Shown: in pieces, positions 14,101 through 23,940 of the stretch
Layout: each line of letters opens with the position of its first letter
How positions within the stretch are numbered: the first letter of the stretch is position 1
NCBI GenBank assembly: GCA_030704615.1
Contig: CM060733.1
Location: 54,684,001 to 54,748,000, forward strand
Direction of reading: 5' to 3'
DNA length: 64,000 nucleotides
From: Takakia lepidozioides
Taxonomy: Eukaryota > Streptophyta > Takakiopsida > Takakiales > Takakiaceae
Notes under the pieces: model-generated
The model's database searches: none
Told to the model about the DNA's origin: nothing
Seen by the model: the letters and a program-made list of their open reading frames with translations, nothing else
Program-made: the position numbers and the translations under genes

Positions 14101-14243
14101 CAAGAGGGATTCAAAGTCTTGTACTGCACAGATGAGCGCGCCTTGGTGTTTCCTAGTGACAATCGGACAAACGGATCGCTGAACCCGTTGGAATCCCGAG
14201 CCGCCAGCCCCCGGGCTTCCATCACTTGAACCTGAAGCTTCAT
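2126..14243 (-). CDS. C2 and GRAM/VASt domain-containing protein, 13 exons
   Basis: Exons (minus, 5' to 3'): 13898-14243, 12989-13203, 11938-12068, 11179-11641, 7676-7834, 6808-7138, 6433-6615, 5788-6071, 5549-5665, 4970-5223, 4192-4378, 2735-3013, 2126-2338. All junctions are GT-AG and phases agree, giving 1053 aa. The order matches the plant C2-GRAM family: C2 (1-105, with DSNGFSDPF), VASt (about 278-438), a hydrophobic segment (about 480-498), second C2 (about 558-690), GRAM (about 715-815), second VASt (about 850-1010). VASt domains are StART-like sterol-binding folds and GRAM and C2 bind lipid, so a membrane-contact lipid-transfer or signalling role is likely (inference). The second C2 reads SNPY where SDPY is usual, so one calcium ligand may be lost. 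The start is the first ATG, giving MKLQVQV as in the family. Introns 4 and 11 hold LINE copies. An additional 3' exon cannot be excluded. Confidence 0.95.
3325..4050 (+). mobile_element. Degenerate LINE 3' fragment in intron 11 of the C2/GRAM gene
   Basis: Plus-strand translation in shifting frames matches the C-terminal part of the LINE at 8720-10258: peptides such as KQDHPVKQAKSW, CPGYSHQRVNLF and CVKGFLEDIGKT. The DNA then runs into the family 3' end (ggccacaaggc...) and a CT-rich tract. Stop codons and frameshifts show an old copy. It lies antisense to the host gene. Confidence 0.85.
8110..8430 (-). mobile_element. 5'-truncated LINE 3' end fragment
   Basis: The minus strand shares the family 3' end (stop codon, GTCTCATGAGTACA, then a pyrimidine-rich tract) and the CVKGFLEDI-coding segment. 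It is more diverged than the two neighbouring copies. It sits in intron 4 of the C2/GRAM gene in the same orientation as the host gene. Confidence 0.8.
8440..8620 (-). repeat. Purine-rich short repeat, two units
   Basis: Two units share the core aagctcaaagagct followed by gggacaagag, preceded by ca-tcc(a/g)cg. Related units occur at 10295-10345, 10395-10440, 10760-10800 and 10845-10880, with a weak one near 59340. Read on the minus strand, each ends in GGACATTATA-like sequence and then a CT-rich tract, like the 3' end of a retroposon. Confidence 0.55.
8720..10258 (-). mobile_element. Non-LTR retrotransposon (LINE), 5'-truncated, open reverse transcriptase C-terminal half
   Basis: The minus strand from about 10258 to the stop at 8736 is open for more than 466 codons. 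It begins within the reverse transcriptase: a QGCTLSPLLFN motif (motif B type), then MFADDFAGIGE (the YXDD-type catalytic motif as FADD), a thumb region, and near the end a CxxC...HxxxxC zinc-binding module (CPLCGQSEDSIHFLIHC). The protein ends NNVL and the stop codon is followed within a few bases by (CT)n, so there is essentially no 3' UTR. Motif A and the N-terminal part are missing, so this is a dead-on-arrival truncated insertion. It lies in intron 4 of the C2/GRAM gene in the sense orientation. Absence of stops suggests a young copy. Confidence 0.92.
10290..10440 (-). repeat. Purine-rich short repeat between two LINE copies
   Basis: Two further units of the aagctcaaaga(a/g)ct...gggacaa family, with tgtccatgg preceding each. 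The surrounding gaaagaaagaatgaaagag tract is a simple GA-rich repeat. Confidence 0.5.
10457..10728 (-). mobile_element. 5'-truncated LINE insertion with perfect target-site duplication
   Basis: This copy holds only the last ~270 bp of the LINE and differs from the 8720-10258 copy at about six positions by eye. It is bounded by a 15-bp direct repeat, ACACAACTAGAGAGA, at 10442-10456 and 10729-10743. That is the structure expected from target-primed reverse transcription. The duplicated site itself ends in GAGAGA, matching the CT/GA tail of the element. Confidence 0.92.
10760..10890 (-). repeat. Purine-rich short repeat, two diverged units
   Basis: Units near 10760-10800 and 10845-10880 carry taatgtcca/taatatcca followed by gaagctgaaagagctta-like sequence. 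They belong to the same family as the units at 8440-8620. Confidence 0.45.
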
Positions 14244-14830
14244 TATATGGATTCTACTTCAGCTTTGCTCTTTATCAATTCTTGCAGTCAGATGGCAAAG
14301 TCTCAGTTGGAATAATTCGTTGACTACTGCTTCTTCAAATTCACCAAAACCGACGTTTGAGCTTCCATTATGAGCTCCAACAAAACCTTTTAACTGAAAT
14401 GTTCTTTCAATTATAAGACTTAAACCTACCTGCGGTTCCTGTTCTCACAAGCTCACTCAAAGTTCCCCTTAGAATATTATCCTTCCTCTGTTTCTTCCTT
14501 CACTATGCGATATTTCAAATCTCCTTGTCCTCTCTCTCTCTCTCTCTCATCAGCTCAACAGAACATCGCTGCTTATAGTCAAGCATCATTATCTTGCCCC
14601 CTCCGCCACCTCCTCTATGTCACCCTTGTAAATCTCGCAACCATATTACAGGCTTCACACAGCCTCATTCTCATTCCTTCTTTCTTATGCGCTGTCCAAT
14701 TCCCTCAACCTCCAGTAAGGATGAAACCGCAATTTTCCTACATTCATAATAAATGCTACAAAGCGCTGGAAAAGTCCTATCAATCTCAGTGACGTAAGAG
14801 CATTAAAGAAGGGGAGAGAGAGAGACCAGA
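14244..14830. other. Upstream region of the C2/GRAM gene
   Basis: Presumed 5' UTR and promoter of the minus-strand gene. It contains a (CT)n microsatellite near 14535-14550. No coding sequence is recognised. Confidence 0.4.
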
Positions 14831-15500
14831 CGGAACAAGAGAAGCAAAGTGGCGCCATCGCTGCCCTCGAGGAAGGCGGCACCTGGTGCCCACACTGGGC
14901 CCGCATCGCCTGGTTGTCCGCCCTGACCCGCTCTTTATGTTCACAGTCTCGCCCGGCACTTCGTCGGGTTTCAGCAATCCGGGCTGCGATGCCTGCATGC
15001 TGCACGACCCGCGAGCGACGCTAGCGGGGGGAGGCGGTCGCCTTGCCAGGGCCTCGGGTTTCGCCACCATGGGATGTGGTTTCGCCGTCCAAATAAACGC
15101 ACAAAACCTAACACGTGTTGCCAATAGAGGATAGTAGCCGTTACAGGACGGGGTGTGCGGGTTCGAACGCCAGACCCACCGGTAAGTGCGGACAGGTCGG
15201 CCCCGGGTGGGCCGGAAGACGGTTCCAGGGCAGAAACGTGGCAGGCGGGTAGAATGGCGCGCAGGAGGTAGATAAGGCGTACTAGGAGCGTCGCTATTGG
15301 CCAAGAACCCTGGTAACTATATATTCTCACGCGGAAGCGGGTCCGCATGCCGCCACGTGCCAGATGGGGGTGTACGTGGCTGTCGGACGTGTGCGTTTAT
15401 GGTAGGTGCGACGTTTGCTGCGAGTCCCTCTCCGGTTGGTTCGCGACTCCGGACCGCCCCCGCCAAAATTTGGATGAACCGAGATGTATTACATCCATAC
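14830..15500. other. GC-rich, CpG-rich block of unknown origin
   Basis: Base composition changes abruptly from AT-rich flanks to a GC-rich, CpG-rich stretch with overlapping open frames on both strands and no recognisable domain. A B-box-like GGTTCGAAC occurs near 15161 without a matching A box. It may be the degraded remains of an LTR retroelement, given the gag-like fragment that follows, or an imported GC-rich segment. Confidence 0.35.
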
Positions 15501-15790
15501 AGTCGTTACCCTACCTTGGCAGGCGTGTCTCTCTATGGGTCAAGGAATTGTTTGTATTGATTGCAGATGCGGGCATGTTCGACGATGAAGCTTGTCTTAA
15601 CTGATTTCTCTTTGTATCTGCCCAGTGGTTGGGTATTTGTGCATAACCTAGGTGATCCTGGGTCAATCCTTCAACATGTGCCTTCAGACCGTCCATTGTG
15701 CCCTGGATGGCCTGTGTGTTGATCGGTAGGCTCTGTAAATTCACTGGACGTTAAAGAATCTTTATCTTTATCTTTATCTTTTATCTGCAA
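15500..15790 (-). mobile_element. Possible retroelement gag-like fragment
   Basis: The minus strand encodes DSLTSSEFTEPTD followed in another frame by INTQAIQGTMDGLKAHVEG, resembling the coiled-coil gag region of Ty3/gypsy-type elements. It is preceded by a (TTTATC)n tract. The same first motif with identical flanking AAAGATAAAGATTCTT occurs on the plus strand at 27886. No protease, integrase or LTRs were found nearby. Confidence 0.4.
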
Positions 15791-16384
15791 AATAATACAA
15801 AAGGAATTTGCAATAGATTTTCATTTATATTTTCATAGAACAGGGACATGGAAACTAAGTTATTGATAGGTTTCATCGGGAAATTATATATTGATTTATC
15901 TACTTTTCCAAGGAAATCCGAGCCACAGCCAAGGTTGGGCTTAGAAGGGGAAAATAACCAGTGTTGGGAGGTTCTTTGATTCGGCTACAAACCCCCCCAA
16001 GGTTATCAAGAAGGTTATCAAGAAGGTTATATGGATATATAACTGTGGTTCTCAGAAAAACAAAGAACTGGCAAAGGCTCATGACCGCCGGTTACGTAGT
16101 TTTGAGATAACCCGCTTGAAAACCGTCAAAGATCCGCCAAAGACCCGCTGGTTATTTGATGAAAACCGCCAGTTCTTTGAGGTTCTTACAATTAACCGGA
16201 ACCGGAGGTTCTTTGATCTTAAAATTTTGTGAAAACCGGAACCGGAGGTTATGTAAGAAATCAAATAACCGCCCAACACTGAAAATAACCCCCTTTCTGA
16301 GCCATAGAGGGCAGTCATACCATCAAACCACAACCCTTCATTATTATTTTTTACTAGGGTTGCGCATTGCTTTGCACTAAAGTA
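15791..16384. other. AT-rich non-coding sequence with a short local repeat
   Basis: No gene recognised. Around 15960-16290 the words aaccgg-aaccggaggtt and ttctttga recur several times in a loose local repeat. Confidence 0.35.
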
Positions 16385-16575
16385 AAAAAAGTATGATGCC
16401 TCCCCAAGGGACCGTAACTTATGGTGTCATTTGACCCGGAAGGGCACTGGACACCTTCATGAAGGCCAGATGGTGGTTCATGAAGGCCAGATGGTGGTTT
16501 GAACCCTTAACCATATCCAACGTGGTATGTGCCCATTACCACTGGGCTACATGCCGGTTGCATTGCGAGCTAGTG
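16385..16575 (-). mobile_element. tRNA-derived SINE, family 1, copy 1
   Basis: Read on the minus strand, an A box (TAGCCCAGTGG, 16539-16549) is followed by a B box (GGTTCAAACC, 16496-16505). These are pol III internal promoter elements in tRNA-like order and spacing. The body ends with GACACCATAAGTTACG and GGAGG-CATCATA. It shares this structure with the copy at 18050-18235. A 21-bp segment is tandemly duplicated just downstream of the B box (16459-16500). Confidence 0.75.
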
Positions 16576-17092
16576 ATGCGGAGAATAATATCTGAGTTTT
16601 ACAAAAAGTTCAACATTTATTTCCTTTTGACTGAATATATATTTACTGTGGCCGCACAATTTGACTGTACTTTTGCAAGATTTGGGCAAGAACAATATCT
16701 GCCAGTTTTACAAAAAGTTCAACATTTATTTCATTTTTGATTGAATATATATCTTATGTAGCTGTGCAATTCGACGGTACTTTTGCAAGTAGCCTTCAGA
16801 GTGATGTGAACCATAAGTTACCTGTGTTTTGGTAAGAGTTTTTATCCTTTCTGTTCTTTATATTTTACTGAAGTCAACGTAAATAACAGCCTCTGGGGGG
16901 GTATTTGGGGAGTGGGCTCTATAATTCAATCTAAAGCTGACATAACTAAGAGCCACTTCATTTTATGGCTACTGCTCCCTATCAAGGTGGATCTATAAAT
17001 ATTTTTATAAATTAAAATATTAACAAATATTAACAAATAATTTAAATATTTAAGCATAGAGACTAAATAGATTAAAGAAAAATAGATGTACC

Positions 17093-17340
17093 TACGAGTG
17101 TTGGTCTGGTATCACGTTTAAGACATACCAGACTAATGCGAGTACAAAAGGTCTCACAAAATATTCATACCAATCTGATATACATAACGGGCAAATGTAT
17201 TTAATCTAAATATTAGTATGAATACGAAATATCATAATCACATTATCAATTGGCCTCAGCTATCAATAATACTGGTATCATTCAAGTGCCATTTGCAAGT
17301 GAAATTTTATCAATTATCAAACATACAGCAGTCAGTGCGC
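17093..17340. repeat. Possible MITE-type repeat end
   Basis: TACGAGTGTTGGTCT at 17093-17107 occurs in exact inverted orientation at 23071-23085. Several (g)ataccag words follow inside both. A related GTGTTGGACTGGTAT is found (inverted) near 53030. The surrounding sequence is AT-rich and non-coding. Confidence 0.4.
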
Positions 17341-17935
17341 TCCTACTCATCAAGGGCTTTCCAACGGTACTAAAATCATGGCCTCCATATGAGCCCAAGT
17401 TCAACATCCAATGTCCTTCCAACACTTGATTTTGTAATTTAGTTGAATTTTCAGCAACAAAAACTGTTTATAATTCCATAAGTCTCGGCCCATAGGTCCA
17501 AATTTTGTGAAACCAATCGGTGCACCCCTTACTCATCGAGGGCTTTCCAAGGGTACTAAAATCGTGGCCAAAGGCCCCGCAGTTGGCGAGATTCCAACGA
17601 CACTACAAACAATATTGTGAACGTCATTTTTTAAAAGCCCAATTTACATTTACATCCACGTGCACGAAAGACAAATGAAGGGCCAATCATTGTTCCAAGA
17701 AAGCACAGTTTGCTATTTTTCACGAATTTCCAGCAACCAAAAGTACTTGAAATTCCATCATTCTCCCACACCGCAGGTCCAAAAATTATGAGACCAAGTC
17801 TGTGCATCCCTCCTCATCCAGGGCTTTCCAACGGTACCAAGCATGGGGGCTGGGTCCGCAGGTTGGGAGATCTCAAAGCTAAAACAAAACAAACAAGCGG
17901 CTCCACCACTTTTTTCATGGCTTCATGAATCATGC
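17340..17935 (+). repeat. CAAAA-tailed repeat family, plus-oriented copies
   Basis: Three partial units share gggctttccaa(c/g)ggtac with flanking ccaaaatt(a/t)tgagaccaa-like words. The last (about 17740-17905) is the most complete. It ends ggttgggagatctcaa followed by an aaaacaaaacaaacaa tail, as in a retroposon 3' end. The same family appears inverted at 20975-21130, 21715-22160 and 23465-23680. Confidence 0.55.
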
Positions 17936-18049
17936 CCATCAACCCTCCATAGAGTAGGCTTAATGGATAAGTCTAGTTCTCTCCGTAGGCAAGATGTCTC
18001 CACAATGCCTCTATCCCTTGCGGGTAAACAAACAATCTTCTTCATATAT

Positions 18050-18235
18050 TGATATGACTCCTCCTAAAGGAAGCGTAAATTATGGTGTCTCTTGACCCCG
18101 AAGAGCTGTTGCGTTCCGCCAGAAGGTGGACACCTTTGTGACACCAATCGGTGGATTGAACCCACAACCACTTCCAAGGTGGTATGTGCCCATTACCATG
18201 GCTACAACTTGGTCTCCGACATTCACATTAGTTGG
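18050..18235 (-). mobile_element. tRNA-derived SINE, family 1, copy 2
   Basis: On the minus strand a somewhat damaged A box (TAGCCATGG, within 18191-18204) precedes an exact-type B box (GGTTCAATCC, 18153-18162). The 3' half (GACACCATAATTTACG...GGAGGAGTCATA) matches copy 1 at 16385. A short piece of the same family (ccatttaccactgggctacatg) is also at about 40710-40733. Confidence 0.72.
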
Positions 18236-20974
18236 ACCAAGGGATCGCCTAACCTTGGCCTATGTTCAACGCGCACTATCTTAGTGTTCAGACTTTGTTG
18301 CTCCTCAAATTCTAGCGGTTATGTGGGTCTTTCCTTGTTTGTTTTCAACCCTTAAGGGCCCGCCATTGGGCAAATTTCCCAGAAAAGCAACCTATGGAGT
18401 AACCTATGGCGAGTTAATTGAGGCTACACACCTGCCATATTAGATCCAAAATTTTGAACCTTACCATATTCATCTTGCCTATCATGTATATCTGCCCAGC
18501 AAATTGTGGAGAAATTCATCACACAACAAAATGGATTTTAGTGTTGTAAGGGAGGGGATGGGTGTTCTTGCTTTTGGATTTTGCAAAGTATGAAACTTGA
18601 GCTTTGACCAAGCTTTTTGAATGACCAGATGATTTTCCTTGCTCCTACCTCATTGTATCCTAATTAAGTACTCTAGAACTTTCAAGCCCAACAGCCTTTG
18701 TAGCTATTAGGGTCCCTTGTATGTGCTTATTATTAGGGGGTCAAAATGATCTCCTTAGCTTAGCAACTCAAGGTGAGTATGAACTAAGCTATTCTCGTTA
18801 CAGTTGTGGCCTTGGACTCTCTGCCCTCTCTTGTTTTTTAGCTCACACAAGGTTATTGTTTCCTTGCCACTTGCCACAATAATTCTAGTGACGAAAGTCG
18901 AGGACTAGTTTTAGTGTAGAGTAGGTATAGAGTGTCACTGTGCCATATCGTCGTCAAAATCACGTCATCGTAGTTATCAACGTCATCTTCATTAAGCTGC
19001 CCTCCGGAAAAGAAAAAATAAACGAAATTATGAAAATTATTTCTATCGAATATGCTCTAATATTACTTTCTTTTGTTCTAAATTTACGGTTTCACACGTT
19101 CCGTCAATGTAAATGTTACAGCACCTCTAGATATTAATTTGATAAAATCACCAGCAAAAATCACTAGTTTGTCTAGTTCTCAAAACCCTCATATGTACAA
19201 TATTTTGGTTTTGTGGTGAGCACGTTTCAATCTAGTAATATATTACAATGGTACATATAATGGTAATAGATAATAAAATGTCAAACTCTTAATATTAGAT
19301 TTTTGTCTCTTGTCTATATTTTTGTCAATTAAAAATTGACATATATTAATGTATTATATATAGATATCAACAAACTCTAGAATAAAAGATGTATGCACAG
19401 ATTGTTAGTCTCTATGGCTAGATGTTTTAAGTTTACTCGTTAATATTTTGATGTATAAATGTTTTTATAGAATCCACTTTTGACATGGAGCTGTAACCAT
19501 ATAATGAAGTGGCTCTTTGTTATTTCAGCTCTAGCCCGAAATCTTTTCTTTCTATAATAGAAAAAAATCACATTGATTGGAACATGTTTTGATTATTTCT
19601 TAAATGTATTTTGAATTTAGAGATTTATACAAGTTGTAGCGTTTTAACCCTTCACTTCCTACAGATAGATCAGTTTTTTTGCCCTTTAAAATTTCTAAAA
19701 CCAAGCTATCCACCTACCATACTACATCCATAAATATGAACCTTACAAACCTGTTGCTACCTAGCACATACATCCAGATACCAAATCTTGAAGAATTTCA
19801 CCACAAACTTTTCAAGATTATAGTGCTTTGGTGGGATCTCTTTTGTTTGTGAGAATCTGAAAAACCTGCAATATCAGGTTTGACCAAGAATTTGCAGTAT
19901 TGGGTTCATTTTTGCTGGGCTCCTCACATGCATAGCCAGATCCTATTCTAAGGTATGGAAGCATGCAAAAACAATGCCAAATTGCCACATGATGCTATAT
20001 GCTCCTTTGTATGTGTTTCATGGGGGGTTTGGGTATAGGCCAAAACATGGAGATTCTAATATTGTCCCTTCCGTATGCACAAATCCAAAAAATTTGCGGT
20101 CCACGCGGTGAGACAATTAGTTCCTATGAACCTCAGTCACGTCCAAAATTTATAGACATCCAACTATAAATTTGCCAAAATTTGAGGGCCAAGGGCTCAC
20201 TCGCACTGGTTGTACAGCCGCTGCATGCCCCAATAGAATCTGGCCACGTACTAGGTCAATCCTGCGTGGCCCCTCTATTTAAAAAATGAGGTTGATGACG
20301 TGGCCTACGAAACGTGGCAACAATGGTGTGGCACAGTGACACCATATATTTTCTCTACACTAAAACTAGTCTCGTCATTAGAATTTTAAAGAAAATGCAT
20401 GGCACTCTTGTAATCAAACTAAGGCTGCACATTAGCTTGCATTACTAATGACGCTTCTCAGAACAGTGTTCACTGAGTCTCTAAGAAGTTCAGCGTTCAT
20501 TTCATGTCGATTGGAATATAGTTTCTGTAGAAAATAATAGGAATATTGTAAGAAATTAATGCATAGGTGCGATCTTACTCTATTTTTCGCCAAATTTAGG
20601 TAACGTCTGCATCTTGAGCTTTGATGAGAAAACAGGGTATTGGATCAATCAGGTACTTATCTTCCCACATTGCCTCAGTTATGGCCGTCAGAAGGAGTTT
20701 ACCTTCCGTTAGGAAGATAGTAGCCCTTCACAGTGATGTAACACCATAAGTTTAGTGTGCTTTGGCAAGAGTTTTTTTTTTTCGTTTTTTTTTGTTCTTA
20801 TGTGGTTTAATATCTCTTTATATTGTAAGTTTTAATATTAATTATGATAAAATAATCAAATAGAAATCAATGGTTTATTCAGTTTTCGAAACCCTCAAAA
20901 ATTCATTTTGATTTTGTGGTTAGCATGTTTCAGTATACTTATGAATTTACAATACTACATATCAATATATGAAG
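18236..20974. other. AT-rich non-coding sequence
   Basis: No open frame of interest and no recognised domain. Stretches near 16560-16860 and 20440-20790 resemble each other loosely (both end in a cataagtt word followed by ggcaagag/ggtaagag and a T-rich tract), so this block probably consists of eroded transposons. Confidence 0.4.
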
Positions 20975-21130
20975 CGAAACGTTTGTTTTGTTTTGTTTTG
21001 TTTGTTTTGTTTGTAGCGTCGTTGAGATCTCCCAAACCGCGGTCCCAGCCCCGGTGCTTGGTGCCGTTGGAAAGCCCTCGATGAGGAGGGGTGCACCCGA
21101 CTTGGTCTCATGATTTTGGACCTGCGGTGT
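20975..21130 (-). repeat. CAAAA-tailed repeat family, minus copy
   Basis: A (gtttt)n tract at about 20983-21015 is followed by gagatctcccaaaccgcggt and ctttccaac-type sequence. This is the reverse complement of the unit at 17740-17905, with the A-rich tail correctly placed at its 3' end. Confidence 0.6.
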
Positions 21131-21469
21131 GGGAGATACGGAATTTTGAGTACAAAACTATGCTACACAAGGCATTGACATAGGACAGAGTACAATCAGG
21201 TAGTGAATCTGTAATTGCTCTTACAGTGCACAGTCAGGTCTGTGCGCGCAGACAAAACAATCTGACGCCTGAGTAGAGCATATATATCCCAGGCAATTTC
21301 AAGAAACTGATTCTTGAAATAATGTCAGTACTGCCAACCACGTGGCTATCAACTGTAAGTCCTCACATAAGATGTGATCTAATCTCTTAGTGGCTTATTC
21401 CTGCAGTTGATAGAATGGTAAATGTATGCAGATTTCCAACAGGGGATACACAGGAAATTGCACTTGGTC

Positions 21470-23450
21470 TTAGATTTCAATTCTTCACACATGGGCCGAC
21501 GGCACATGCTACCCTAGAGGTCGCACTTGGGCCTCGACATAGGAGACGCATATGGGATTGCACTTGGACTTAGCTGATCATGACACTGGACCCTTGGGAT
21601 ACATAGGAAATTGCACTTGGGCTTAGATGACAGTGGACACTTGGGCCTAGATGACCCTAGACACTTGGGCCAACGGCACATGCTACCCCAGTCAATATAT
21701 GAATCGAGAGACGTTTGTTTTATTTTGTTTTATTTTGTTTTATTTTTGTCACGTTGAGATGTCCCAAACCGCGGGCCCAGCCTTGGTGCTTGGTACCTTT
21801 GGAAAGAACTAGACGAGGAGGGGTGCACGGGCTGGTCTCATAATTTTTGGACCTGCGGTGTGGGAGATGTGGAATTCCAAGTACTTTTGGTCGCTGGAAA
21901 TTCACCAAAAACTGTGAAATGGGCATTCCTGGACAATGCTTGGAGCCTCGAGGGGGGGATGTAAAGGGAAAGGTCTTCGGTTCAATATATGAAGCCATGT
22001 TGAGATGTCCCAAACCGCGGGCCCCAGCCTTGGTGCTTGGTACCGTTGAAAAGCCCTCGACGAGGAGGGGTGCACGGGCTTGGTCTCATAATTTTTGGAC
22101 ATGCGGTGTGGGAGATGTGGAATTCCAAGTACTTTTGGTCACTGTAAATTCACCAAAAATTACGAAATGGGCATTCCTCGACAATGCTTGGAGCCTCGAC
22201 AGGAGAGATATACAGGGAAAGGTCTCGGTTCAAATCTGGTCGTAGGCTATGTGGAAAAAATATGCATTTGGACTTAGATGACATTGGACACTTGGGCCAA
22301 CTTCGATATATTACTACTCAATAAATTCATGGAAAAAAAATAATCGGGCCTTGACATGGGAGACGTACTTGGATACATAGGAGATTGCACAATAGGTTTA
22401 GATGGGCCTCGACATGGGAGACACATATGAGAGATGCCCTTGGATACATAGGAGAAACACTTGGATAAATAGGAGATTGTACTTGAGCTTAGATGACAGT
22501 GGACACTTGGGCCTCTACATGGAAGATGCATTTGGATATATAGAAGATTGCACTTGGGCTTAGATGGCTCGACATAGGAGACACACTGGGAGACATAGGA
22601 AATTACACTTGGTCTTATATTTCAATTCTTCAGACATGGGCCAACGACGCAAGACTACCCTAGAGGTCGCACTTGGGCCTCGACATAGAGATTGCACTTG
22701 GGCTTAGATGACACTTGACACTTGGGCCAACTGCACAGGCTACCCTAGTATACTTGAATTTTCAATGACCAAAACTCTTCATATGTCTATAACTTTTGGA
22801 CCATAGGTCCAATTTTGTGAAACCACCCTCTGTAAAATCTAGTATATATAAAATATTTGTACAATACTTATACCTCAAGTAGAATATTCATACCAGAGCA
22901 AATGAGGAAGATTGTGAAGGAGTATGGGTATGGCGGCTGGTATAAAACTTGTCTATATCAACCTGGTTGGTATCTCCCTGAGTATAAAATGCTTATATAG
23001 TAGACTGGTCTAGTCTTTACATACCAATACATACATACATTTATTTATACCAATATTTTACTTATACACTAGACCAACACTCGTACATACTTACATATAT
23101 CTAATATCTATCAAAGTTTGTTAATAGATCTATATTTGTAATTGTCCAAAATATATACAAGAGACAAAATTTCGAGATGAAAGAATTTTGAGATTCCATT
23201 TGCTATTATGATTTACAAGATTAAGTCGGACTTGGGCCTCTACAATGGAGAAGCACTTAGATACATAGGAGATTGCACTTGGGCTTAGATGGGCCTTAAC
23301 ATAGGAGACGCACTTGGATACATAGGAGATTGCACTTGGGCTTAGATGGGCCTTAACATAGGAGACGCACTTGGATACATAGGAAATTGCACTTGGTCTT
23401 AGATTTCAATTCTTCACACATGGGCCAATGGCACATGCCACCCTAGTCAA
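21470..23450. repeat. Degenerate 57-bp minisatellite interleaved with CAAAA-tailed repeats
   Basis: The phrase gcacttgggcttagatg, then acataggagacgcacttgg and atacatagga, recurs many times. In the best preserved part (about 23265-23390) the period is 57 bp. Copies of the CAAAA-tailed family (21715-21900, 22000-22160) interrupt the array, and an outlying unit lies at 23840-23935. No coding function is evident. Confidence 0.6.
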
Positions 23451-23464
23451 TATATGAAGCAAGG

Positions 23465-23700
23465 TAGTTTGTTTGTTTGTTTGTTTTGTTTTGTTTTGTG
23501 TTGAGATGATCTCCCAAACCCCAGACCAGCCCTGGTGCTTGGCACCGTTGGAAAGCCCTCGATGAAGAGGGGTACACCGACTTGGTCTCATAATTTTTGG
23601 AGCTGCGGTGTGGGAGATGGAATTTCAAGTACTTTTGGTCGCTGGAAATTCGTGAAAATAGCAAAGTGGGCTTTCCTGGAACAATGATTGGATATATTAC
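23465..23700 (-). repeat. CAAAA-tailed repeat family, minus copy
   Basis: A (gttt)n/(gtttt)n tract is followed by gatctcccaaac and the ggaaagccctcgatgaagagg core, which matches the other inverted copies. It ends near ggaacaatgattgg. Confidence 0.6.
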
Positions 23701-23940
23701 TACTCAATAAATTCATGGAAAAAATAAAAGGGTTTTTAAATATTATTTAAACATTAGTTCAGTCATGTAACACAAATTCTTTGTAACAAAACAAACATCC
23801 AATTTCCTTTTAGTACCGGTACATCGATTTCAATTCTTCACACATGGACCTCGACATAGGAAAGACACTTGAATACATAGGAGATTGCACTTGGACTTAG
23901 ATGACATTGGACACTTGGGCCAGCGGCACAGGCTACCCTA

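Noticed and set aside
15120-15190. Possible tRNA gene around a GGTTCGAAC box
   Set aside because: No A box at the right distance and no cloverleaf can be drawn.
14886-15604. Overlapping open frames in the GC-rich block
   Set aside because: High GC reduces stops in all frames. No domain or codon pattern supports any one of them.
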